A stretch of DNA of 5,990 nt from positions 1 through 5,990 of the forward strand of contig WFPH01000010.1 in assembly GCA_015487645.1 (NCBI GenBank), read 5' to 3'. The position numbers were made by a program, and so were the translations under genes. Shown piece after piece: positions 1-5,703 of the stretch (positions are counted from its first letter, which is position 1; each line of letters begins with the position of its first letter). This DNA comes from Thermosulfurimonas sp. (GTDB lineage Bacteria; Desulfobacterota; Thermodesulfobacteria; Thermodesulfobacteriales; Thermodesulfobacteriaceae). The notes beneath the pieces are model-generated. The model was not told where the DNA came from. It saw only the letters and a program-made list of their open reading frames with translations, and did not search any database.

Positions 1-542
1 ACCAGATAGAGAAAAGGCAGGTAGAGCCAGCCGAGTTCCGGCCGGAAGGTCTTGAAAAAGGGGAAGGTCAGGCGGCTGTCGAGCCCGACGACCTTGAAAA
101 GGAAAAACCAGAGGGCTATCACCAGAAAACTCTGGAAAAGCAGTTTCTCCCGGGCCTTGAGCCCCAGATTCCGGCCTCTGGCCAGTTTAAGATAGTCGTC
201 GATCAGCCCCAGGGTTCCGAAGGTGAGAAGGGTCCCCAGGGCCAGCCAGAGGTATGGGTTGGTAAGATTGCCCCAGAGAAGGACCGAAAGAGTGATACCC
301 AGGATCATCACTAGCCCGCCCATGGTAGGGGTGCCGGCTTTTTCGTAGTGGCCTTTGGGGCCTTCCTCCCTGATGACCTGTCCCAGTTTCCGTCGACGCA
401 TGTGCTGGATGAAAGGCGGCATGAGAAAGAAGACCACGAGCCCCGCGGTCACCGTGGCGTAAAGGGCGCGAAAGGTGATGTAGCGGAAAACGTTAAAAAG
501 CCCCAGCCAATCGTGCAAGGGATAAAGCAGATGGTAAAGCAC
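1..542 (-). CDS. mraY: MraY, phospho-MurNAc-pentapeptide transferase (N-terminal half, cut by window edge)
   Basis: Integral membrane enzyme that transfers phospho-MurNAc-pentapeptide from UDP to undecaprenyl phosphate, forming lipid I on the inner face of the cytoplasmic membrane. I translated the minus strand by hand from a GTG at 542. The protein opens VLYHLLYPLHDWLGLFNVFR, the typical MraY N-terminus, then has a hydrophobic helix near residues 25-41. The family segment GTPTMGG follows at about 70-76, and further hydrophobic helices lie near 77-90 and 98-114. The Mg-binding LIDDYLK is at 113-119, with both aspartates (115, 116) and the lysine present, followed by RNLGLKAREK. About 180 residues are visible of a usual 320-360, so the later catalytic aspartate and the C-terminal helices lie outside. 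The GTG starts one base after the murF stop and has a strong ribosome binding site inside the murF end. Identification is secure; the gene is incomplete only because of the window edge. Confidence 0.97.
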   Translation of the reverse strand, partial: MLYHLLYPLHDWLGLFNVFRYITFRALYATVTAGLVVFFLMPPFIQHMRRRKLGQVIREEGPKGHYEKAGTPTMGGLVMILGITLSVLLWGNLTNPYLWLALGTLLTFGTLGLIDDYLKLARGRNLGLKAREKLLFQSFLVIALWFFLFKVVGLDSRLTFPFFKTFRPELGWLYLPFLYL

Positions 543-543
543 T

Positions 544-1923
544 TCAAGCCTCCCGCAGCCTTTCCACCACCCGTTCGAGCCTGAGGGCCCGAGAGCCCTT
601 GACCAGCACCGCCGCCCCCTCGGGGATCTCCAGATCCTCGAGCAGGGCCTCCACCGTGGGGTAGGCCCGGGCCTTGGCTCCTTCCTTTTCGGCGGCCCGG
701 GCCACCGAAGAGGCATACTCTCCCACCGCGAGCACCACCTTGGCGATCCTTCCGGCCATGCGCCCCACGCTTTCGTGAAAACGCTCCGCCTCGGCCCCAA
801 GCTCCCGCATGTCCCCCAGAATGGCCACCCGGGGGGAGAATTCCTGGGCCACCTCCCAGAAGACCTTGAGGGCCTCGTACATGGAGCCGGGATTGGCGTT
901 ATAAGTGTCGTCCAGCAGGAAATATCTCTCCGTACGGATGGGGCGCAGCCTTCCCGGAACGGGATCGAGTTCCGCCAGGGCCGCGAGGGCCTCCTCGGGC
1001 GAAACCCCGAAAATAAGCCCGGCGGCCACCGCGGAAAGGGCATTGCGTACGAAATGGTCCCCCAGGAAGGGAATCCTGGCCCCGGGAAAGCGCTTTTCCT
1101 CCACAATGAGGGTGAATTCCGTGCCCTCGGGCCGCACCCGGATGTCTTCAGCCCGCACCTCGGACTCGATGTGGAGTCCGTACGTTATCCTTTCGTGGGG
1201 AAGCTCCCGGGCCCGAAGGTAAAGTTCTTCCTCGTCGCGATTCAAGATAAGACGCGCTCCCTCGGGAAGCTCGCGGTAGAGTTTGAACTTTTCGGCGAAA
1301 ACTCCCTCAAGCGACCCCAGCCCCTCAAGATGAGCCGGGCGCACGTTGGTGATGAGGGCCGCGTCCGGGACGAGGATCTCCACCAGGCGCGACATCTCCC
1401 CGGGGACGCTCACCCCCAGCTCAAAGACCCCGATCTCGGTGTCCGCCGGGGTGGCAAGGAGAGACAGGGGTAGCCCCACCAGGTTGTTGAAGTTTCCCGG
1501 ATTCCGGAAGACCCGGAAACGTCGGGCGAGCACCGCGGCCCACATCTCCTTGGTGGAGGTCTTGCCGCAGGAACCGGTGATGGCGAGGGCCTTGAAGGCG
1601 CATTTTTCTCGCCAGTAACGGGCGAGGTCTCCCAGGGCCTGGAGGGTATCCCGCACCAGGATCACGGAGACCGTCTTGGGAAACTCCTCGAGCTTGAGAT
1701 CCGGGGGGATCCTGGCGAGCACCAGGCCCTTGGCCCCGGCATCCACGGCCTCTCGCCAGAAGTCGTGCCCGTCAAAACGGGGGCCTTTAAGGGCTACAAA
1801 AAGCTCTCCGGGCTTCAAGGTGCGGGTGTCGGTGGAGACTCCGGAGAAGACGATCCCCATGTCCCCATTCATTAAGAGACCGCCGGTAGCCCTGACCACA
1901 TCCTCCGTATCAAGAAAGCTCAT
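544..1923 (-). CDS. murF: MurF, UDP-MurNAc-tripeptide:D-Ala-D-Ala ligase
   Basis: ATP-dependent cytoplasmic ligase that adds D-Ala-D-Ala to UDP-MurNAc-tripeptide, completing the pentapeptide precursor used by MraY. The 459-residue length is normal for the family. The N-terminal substrate domain carries DTRTLKPGELFVAL at 32-45. The ATP loop is GSCGKTSTK at 117-125, then NPGNFNNLVGLPLSLL at 141-156, NVRPAHLEGLGS at 193-204, and a lysine at 212 in the place of the conserved central-domain lysine. The C-terminal ligase domain contains DDTYNANPGS at 338-347, ILGDMRELG at 368-376 and VKGSRALRLE at 441-450. The ATG at 1923 overlaps the end of murE by 14 bases and has a near-perfect ribosome binding site. 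Small departures from common motifs are a Cys in the P-loop and an Arg in NVRPAHLE; both are probably tolerated. MurE and MurF are related, but YNANP and the position after murE make this MurF. Confidence 0.98.
   Translation of the reverse strand: MSFLDTEDVVRATGGLLMNGDMGIVFSGVSTDTRTLKPGELFVALKGPRFDGHDFWREAVDAGAKGLVLARIPPDLKLEEFPKTVSVILVRDTLQALGDLARYWREKCAFKALAITGSCGKTSTKEMWAAVLARRFRVFRNPGNFNNLVGLPLSLLATPADTEIGVFELGVSVPGEMSRLVEILVPDAALITNVRPAHLEGLGSLEGVFAEKFKLYRELPEGARLILNRDEEELYLRARELPHERITYGLHIESEVRAEDIRVRPEGTEFTLIVEEKRFPGARIPFLGDHFVRNALSAVAAGLIFGVSPEEALAALAELDPVPGRLRPIRTERYFLLDDTYNANPGSMYEALKVFWEVAQEFSPRVAILGDMRELGAEAERFHESVGRMAGRIAKVVLAVGEYASSVARAAEKEGAKARAYPTVEALLEDLEIPEGAAVLVKGSRALRLERVVERLREA
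549..554 (-). promoter_or_regulatory. Ribosome binding site of mraY
   Basis: On the minus strand GGGAGG lies inside the last codons of murF and is followed by a 6-base spacer (CTTGAA, which contains the murF stop TGA) and the GTG at 542. The good spacing supports GTG as the mraY start. It also implies that ribosomes finishing murF are well placed to begin mraY. Confidence 0.8.
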
Positions 1924-3361
1924 GCACCAGCCTCCTTATCTCGTCCGCATCCGAGAAGGGCAATCTTTGGCCGCGGATCTCCTGATAATCCTCGTGTCCC
2001 TTGCCGGCCACCAACAGCACATCCCCGGGCGCAAGGCTCAAAAGGGCCTCCTTGAGGGCCTCCCGGCGATCCACCACCACCCGACGGGGGGCCCCACCGT
2101 TCATCCCGGAAAGGATGTCCCGGATGATCTTTTCCGGGTCCTCGAAGCGCGGATTGTCCGAGGTCACGAAGACCAGGTCCGCCAGCCTCGAGGCCACCTG
2201 GCCCATCTCCGGGCGTTTGCCCTGATCCCGGTCTCCGCCGCAACCGAAAAGGCAGAGCAGTCTGGCCGGGGCAAGTTTTCGCAAACTCGAAAGGGCCACT
2301 TCCAGGGCCTCAGGGGTGTGGGCATAGTCCACGAAGATGCGGGCCCCCCGGAACTCCGCCACGGGCTCAAGACGCCCCGGAGGGGCCGAAACCCCGGAAA
2401 GGAGATCCGCCACCTCTTTGGCCGCATACCCCATGGCCCGAAGGACGGCCCAGGCCGCAAGGAGGTTATCCCGCTGAAAATCCCCGAAAAGCCGGGTGGC
2501 CACCACGAATTCTCCGGAAGCCTCCTCCACCTTGATCCTGAGACCGGTCTTCTCCCGGGAAAGGACTCCGGCCCGAAAATCCTTCCCCACCCGAAGGATC
2601 CGGACCCTTCCGGCAAGCTCCTCCGCAAGCCGTTTTCCCCAGGGATGTTGAACGTTGATGACCGCCAGACCTTCTTCCCTAAGATGGTCGGTAAAAAGTC
2701 GTCTCTTGGCAGCGTAGTAGGCCTCGAGCTCCCGGTGATAATCCAGATGATCGCGGGAAAGATTGGTGAAGACCCCTATGTGAAAGGTCAGCCCGGCCAC
2801 GCGCTTTTGATCCAAAGCGTGAGAGGAGACCTCGAGGATGGCCGTCTCGGCCCCGTTTTTCAGCATTTGGGAAAGGAGGGCGTAAAGCTTCGTCGGCCGG
2901 GGAGTGGTCTCAAGGGCCTTTTCCGTTCGGCAGCCGGTGTCGTAGACCAGGGTCCCGAGAAGGCCGGTTTTTTGGCCCGCTCGCCGGAGGGCTTCTCTCA
3001 GGATCCAGGCCACCGAGCTTTTGCCGTTGGTCCCGGTGATCCCGATCAGAAAAAGGCCCCTTTCGGGATGACCGAAGAAAGCCGCCAGCAATCTTCCCAG
3101 AGCCTCCGCGGCCTCTGGAACCCGGATCTGGGTGGCTGGTAGCTCGGGGTCAGGAGCACTCTCTCTCACCACGGCTACCGCTCCACGCTGCACGGCCTCC
3201 TTCAGGAAAAGATGTCCATCGGTCCGCGTCCCCCGGCGGGCCACAAAAAGACTCCCGGGGGAGACCCTGCGGGAGTCCTCCTCGATGGCCTTGATCTCAA
3301 GATCTACCCGGCCCCGTATTTCCAGAACTTCTATTTCCCTGAGCAATTCTTCAAGTCGCAT
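1910..3361 (-). CDS. murE: MurE, UDP-MurNAc-L-Ala-D-Glu:meso-diaminopimelate ligase
   Basis: ATP-dependent cytoplasmic ligase that adds the third residue of the peptidoglycan stem peptide. From the ATG at 3361 it has 483 residues, normal for MurE. The N-terminal domain shows DSRRVSPGSLFVA at about 29-41. The ATP loop GITGTNGKSS is at 107-116, EVSSHALDQKRV at 177-188, and YYAAKRRLF at about 215-223 holds the lysine (219) expected to be carbamylated. The C-terminal domain has DYAHTPEAL, then DNPR at 402-405 and AGKGHEDYQ at 452-460. DNPR is the established signature of meso-DAP-adding enzymes; Lys-adding enzymes differ there. The frame stays open for 29 codons upstream, to 3448. That stretch does not resemble MurE and would overlap the preceding gene by about 98 bases, so I chose ATG 3361, which overlaps it by 11. 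No good Shine-Dalgarno precedes this ATG, so initiation probably depends on translational coupling. Confidence 0.97.
   Translation of the reverse strand: MRLEELLREIEVLEIRGRVDLEIKAIEEDSRRVSPGSLFVARRGTRTDGHLFLKEAVQRGAVAVVRESAPDPELPATQIRVPEAAEALGRLLAAFFGHPERGLFLIGITGTNGKSSVAWILREALRRAGQKTGLLGTLVYDTGCRTEKALETTPRPTKLYALLSQMLKNGAETAILEVSSHALDQKRVAGLTFHIGVFTNLSRDHLDYHRELEAYYAAKRRLFTDHLREEGLAVINVQHPWGKRLAEELAGRVRILRVGKDFRAGVLSREKTGLRIKVEEASGEFVVATRLFGDFQRDNLLAAWAVLRAMGYAAKEVADLLSGVSAPPGRLEPVAEFRGARIFVDYAHTPEALEVALSSLRKLAPARLLCLFGCGGDRDQGKRPEMGQVASRLADLVFVTSDNPRFEDPEKIIRDILSGMNGGAPRRVVVDRREALKEALLSLAPGDVLLVAGKGHEDYQEIRGQRLPFSDADEIRRLVHELS
1931..1937 (-). promoter_or_regulatory. Ribosome binding site of murF
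   Basis: AAGGAGG on the minus strand matches the anti-Shine-Dalgarno consensus fully. It lies 7 bases before the murF ATG at 1923 and inside the murE coding sequence. It is the strongest ribosome binding site in the window, and it fixes the murF start. Confidence 0.85.
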
Positions 3362-4517
3362 CGCGCAGATAAAGTTTACAGGACTTAACTTTTTTCCAGG
3401 GAGTCCCCGGAAGAGGCCACTGTTTGACCACCCGTCCCACCCCCTCAAACTCTATCCGGAGACCTTCCCGCGGCAGCCTTTCCAGAGCCGCCCTCAGGGT
3501 AAGCCCCCGGAGATCAGGAAAGCCCTTCCCGCGATCCATGGGCCTGTCGCCCTCCGGCAGCCAGCGGGCCAGGGCCTGAAAGAGTCCCGCATAGGCCTTT
3601 TTCGGAGGAATGCGGGTGGACTCCCCAGCCAAGATCAAGACGAAACGTGGATTTTCTTCCGGCCACAGGCTCAGCCGCAACCAGCTCCGGCCGTTGTTAT
3701 AAATATAACTTTTTTTTGCCATCTTGCGTTGAGGACGACAAAGGGTGGGAAGCGAGGTCTTTTTTATAAGGTGGATCCTAGGGGCCCAGCCGCAAAGTTG
3801 GTGGGCCAGGGCCCGGGCCATCTGAAGGGGGGTGGCCAGGATCTCTCCGGAAGGCCAGTAAACCCCGGGGGATTCCGGAAGCTCGATACCGGTCTTTTCT
3901 CCGAAAACTCCCGATCGCGGTAGATCTTTGCCCAGTGGATAAAGACCTTCAAGGAGAAGGCTGGGTTCATTTTCCGGAAAGCTCACCAGAGCGTAGACCT
4001 CACCGGAAGCCAGATCCACCACCCCAGCCGAAATCCTACCGGATCCTTCGAAAGCATTCCGTAGCAGCCGATAGAGGCTATCCTGAATTTCCCAGGCCAG
4101 GGTAAGTTGAACCTGCCCCCTTCTGGAGAGGTTGTCCCGGGGGAGGGCCCGCAAAAGGGAGGCGAACGATGGGCCGGCGATCAGCTGAGGGGCTAGATAA
4201 TCCTCCAAGACCACCCCGGCCATGTCGGCATAACGTCGGGCTTCCTCCCCGGAAAGGTTTTCAGCCAGGAGATAAGGTGGTGAGCCGTTAAGAGATCCCC
4301 TTTGCCGAAGAAGAGGCCTGAGAGCCTCTGGTAAAGGCAGTTCCCCCAGATAATAGAGGCGGTAGCGTTTCTCGATCTTGAAGAGGATGCGCCCCTCCCG
4401 ATCCCGGATCTCTTTGCGGGGCCAGGCTTGTTCAAGGCCTCCCGAGCCCATCAGGGGGCTCAGCAATAGCCCTATCATTATCAAAGGTGCCAGGATCAAA
4501 AGGAACCACTTCTTCAT
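3351..4517 (-). CDS. ftsI: FtsI-like PASTA protein with the transpeptidase active site missing
   Basis: It occupies the slot of FtsI, the septal peptidoglycan transpeptidase, between ftsL and murE. Features that fit FtsI are a membrane anchor at about residues 4-22, EIRDREGRIL at 36-45 (the RGxIxDRxGxxLA element), LTLAWEIQDSL at 138-148, GVVDLASGEVYALVSFP at 165-181, FGEKTGIELPE at 205-215 and ATPLQMARALA at 228-238. A single C-terminal PASTA domain spans about 332-386. The protein has 388 residues against the usual 550-700. Only about 25 residues separate the FP and FGEKTG elements, where active enzymes have roughly 100 carrying SxxK and SxN; neither motif is present. The later KTGT motif is also absent, and the KTG at 208-210 belongs to the FGEKTGI element, not the active site. 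The N-terminal module is shortened too. The frame is open throughout and the start overlaps the ftsL stop as ATGA. I read it as a pseudoenzyme, probably a divisome scaffold, rather than a broken gene. Confidence 0.85.
   Translation of the reverse strand: MKKWFLLILAPLIMIGLLLSPLMGSGGLEQAWPRKEIRDREGRILFKIEKRYRLYYLGELPLPEALRPLLRQRGSLNGSPPYLLAENLSGEEARRYADMAGVVLEDYLAPQLIAGPSFASLLRALPRDNLSRRGQVQLTLAWEIQDSLYRLLRNAFEGSGRISAGVVDLASGEVYALVSFPENEPSLLLEGLYPLGKDLPRSGVFGEKTGIELPESPGVYWPSGEILATPLQMARALAHQLCGWAPRIHLIKKTSLPTLCRPQRKMAKKSYIYNNGRSWLRLSLWPEENPRFVLILAGESTRIPPKKAYAGLFQALARWLPEGDRPMDRGKGFPDLRGLTLRAALERLPREGLRIEFEGVGRVVKQWPLPGTPWKKVKSCKLYLRDAT
3696..3717 (-). repeat. A8 run next to a 14-base AT palindrome inside the ftsI-like gene
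   Basis: On the minus strand a run of eight A (3717-3710) is followed directly by GTTATATTTATAAC (3709-3696). The latter is an inverted repeat with 6-base arms and a 2-base centre. It encodes the KKSYIYNN part of the protein and stands out as AT-rich in GC-rich surroundings. A shift of one base in either direction at the A run reaches a stop codon soon after, before the PASTA domain. Whether it has any function is unknown. Confidence 0.6.
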
Positions 4518-4828
4518 CGGAGCCTCAGGATCTCCTTTTCCGTAGGTTTAAAAAGGCCCCGTGGAGCCACTATTTTTCGAACCCTCTCCTCGGACGTCAG
4601 ACGATCCCACTCCGCAAGAAGCCTTTCATGGCGACGAAGGGCCTCCTCTCTGGCCCGGGAGGCCCCCTGCCATTGGACAAAGTTATAAAGGGCCCATCCC
4701 CAGGGAATTACCCCCAGGATCAGGATCAAAATGAGCCGCACAATCCCCGACCACGGGAGAGTTCTCTCCCTGCGAGCAACCCTGCCCTTAGAGGCCGCCG
4801 AGGGCCGGTAAGTGTAACCTATGGTCAT
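4514..4828 (-). CDS. ftsL: FtsL-like cell division protein
   Basis: Small single-pass membrane protein of the divisome, which in known systems pairs with FtsB through a periplasmic coiled coil and helps activate the FtsW-FtsI synthase. From the ATG at 4828 it has 104 residues: a basic cytoplasmic tail (1-28), one hydrophobic helix at about 29-50, then a charged, predicted coiled-coil segment at about 57-80 (ASRAREEALRRHERLLAEWD). The C-terminus, RKIVAPRGLFKPTEKEILRL, matches the usual FtsL ending of the iA-LGm-P-qi type. FtsL sequences diverge strongly, so the call rests on topology, size, this ending and the position between rsmH and ftsI. The start at 4828 overlaps the rsmH stop as ATGA and has GGAGAG 9 bases upstream. 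An alternative ATG at 4837 would add three residues, but it sits too close to that ribosome binding site. Confidence 0.88.
   Translation of the reverse strand: MTIGYTYRPSAASKGRVARRERTLPWSGIVRLILILILGVIPWGWALYNFVQWQGASRAREEALRRHERLLAEWDRLTSEERVRKIVAPRGLFKPTEKEILRLR
4523..4526 (-). promoter_or_regulatory. Ribosome binding site of the ftsI-like gene
   Basis: GAGG on the minus strand lies 5 bases before the ATG at 4517, inside the ftsL coding sequence. With the ATGA overlap it supports that start and coupling of the two genes. Confidence 0.6.
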
Positions 4829-5703
4829 GGTGCGCATCTCTCCGCCACTCTCAACCGGGCACTCCTGGCTCTAGGGTTCCTCTTAATTTCATCCTCCGAG
4901 GGCCTTATGGGCTTTTTGGTCAGAACCCTCAGGCGGGAATCTTCCCGAAAGGCCTTTTTCACCAGACGATCCTCCAGCGAGTGAAAGGAAATGATGGCTA
5001 GCCGTCCCCCAGGTTTCAGAAGATCCGGGGCTTCCGCCAGAAACTTCTCGAGATTCTCAAGCTCGCGGTTTACGGCGATACGCAAGGCCTGAAAAGTGAG
5101 GGTGGCCGGATGCTCTCCCCGCTTGCGGGGCCGCACCGTCCTCTCTATGAGACGGGCCAGTTCGGCGCTGGTCTCGATCCTTTTCTTTTTCCTGGCCTCC
5201 ACGATAGCCCGGGCGATTTTCGCGGCCCGGGGTTCTTCACCGTAAGTCTTCAGCAATTCTACCAGCTGGGGATAACTCAGGCGATTCACCAGGTCGCTGG
5301 CCTTCATACGCAGGCGCGTATCCATCCGCATATCGAGAGGCTCCTCCCTCAGGAAGCTAAAACCCCGCCCGGAACCCTCGAGCAGGAAGGAAGAAAGCCC
5401 GAGATCCAGAAGTATCCCGTCGGCTTCCACCCCTTCACGCTTGAGGATCTCCGGGGCCTCGGCAAAATTGGCCCGGAAGAGCCGGAAACGGCCCGCAAAG
5501 GCCGAAAGCCTCTTTGCGGCCCGTCGGAGCGAGGCCTCGTCCCACTCGAATCCGAAAAGGAATCCATCGGGCGAAGAAGCCCGGAGAAGGGCCTCACTGT
5601 GCCCTCCGAGCCCCACCGTTCCGTCCACATAGATTCCCCCCGGGCGCACCGAAAGCCCCTCCAGGACCTCCTCCAGAAGAACCGGTTCATGCTTGACTTC
5701 CAC
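4825..5703 (-). CDS. rsmH: RsmH (MraW), 16S rRNA (cytosine-1402-N4) methyltransferase
   Basis: SAM-dependent cytoplasmic enzyme that methylates N4 of C1402 in the ribosomal P site of 16S rRNA. From the GTG at 5703 it has 292 residues, close to the usual 300-315. It begins VEVKHEPVLLEEVL, matching the family start HxPVLLxE. The SAM motif GTVGLGGHSEALL is at 28-40, then FGFEWDEASL at 50-59, ILLDLGLSS at 97-105, GRGFSF and EPLDMRMD at about 112-128, HPATLTFQALRIAVNREL at 198-215 and IISFHSLEDRLVK at 237-249. The frame stays open upstream to an ATG at 5892, but those residues do not resemble RsmH and are the antiphase of mraZ. The GTG overlaps the mraZ end by 17 bases; the nearby GGGG is only a modest ribosome binding site, so TTG 5706 or ATG 5739 cannot be excluded. 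The usual D-R-D after SAM motif I reads E-W-D here. Confidence 0.97.
   Translation of the reverse strand: MEVKHEPVLLEEVLEGLSVRPGGIYVDGTVGLGGHSEALLRASSPDGFLFGFEWDEASLRRAAKRLSAFAGRFRLFRANFAEAPEILKREGVEADGILLDLGLSSFLLEGSGRGFSFLREEPLDMRMDTRLRMKASDLVNRLSYPQLVELLKTYGEEPRAAKIARAIVEARKKKRIETSAELARLIERTVRPRKRGEHPATLTFQALRIAVNRELENLEKFLAEAPDLLKPGGRLAIISFHSLEDRLVKKAFREDSRLRVLTKKPIRPSEDEIKRNPRARSARLRVAERCAP
4838..4843 (-). promoter_or_regulatory. Ribosome binding site of ftsL
   Basis: GGAGAG on the minus strand lies 9 bases before the ATG at 4828 but directly abuts the ATG at 4837. The spacing favours 4828 as the ftsL start. Confidence 0.55.

Noticed and set aside
348..584. Plus-strand open frame of 78 codons opposite mraY
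   Set aside because: The minus strand here encodes MraY with clear family motifs; the plus-strand product is a charged, unstructured shadow.
775..1473. Plus-strand open frame of 232 codons opposite murF
   Set aside because: It lies wholly opposite conserved murF sequence, has a low-complexity composition and no family resemblance.
1676..3142. Plus-strand open frame of 488 codons opposite murE and the murF start
   Set aside because: It is antisense to murE with its secure motifs, rich in Pro, Gly, Arg and His without recognisable domains, and typical of a GC-rich antisense shadow.
3362..3448. 29-residue N-terminal extension of MurE
   Set aside because: It does not resemble MurE, overlaps the conserved PASTA coding region, and the ATG at 3361 gives the normal family start and length.
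3696..3741. Internal promoter: TTGTCG at 3741-3736 with TTATAT or TATAAC downstream
   Set aside because: The spacing is about 27 bases or more, far from the usual 16-18, and the site lies deep in a coding region.
3351..4517. Frameshifted FtsI with its catalytic motifs in another frame
   Set aside because: The DNA between the flanking conserved elements is too short to hold the missing ~100 residues in any frame, and homology resumes in the same frame afterwards. In-frame deletion fits better.
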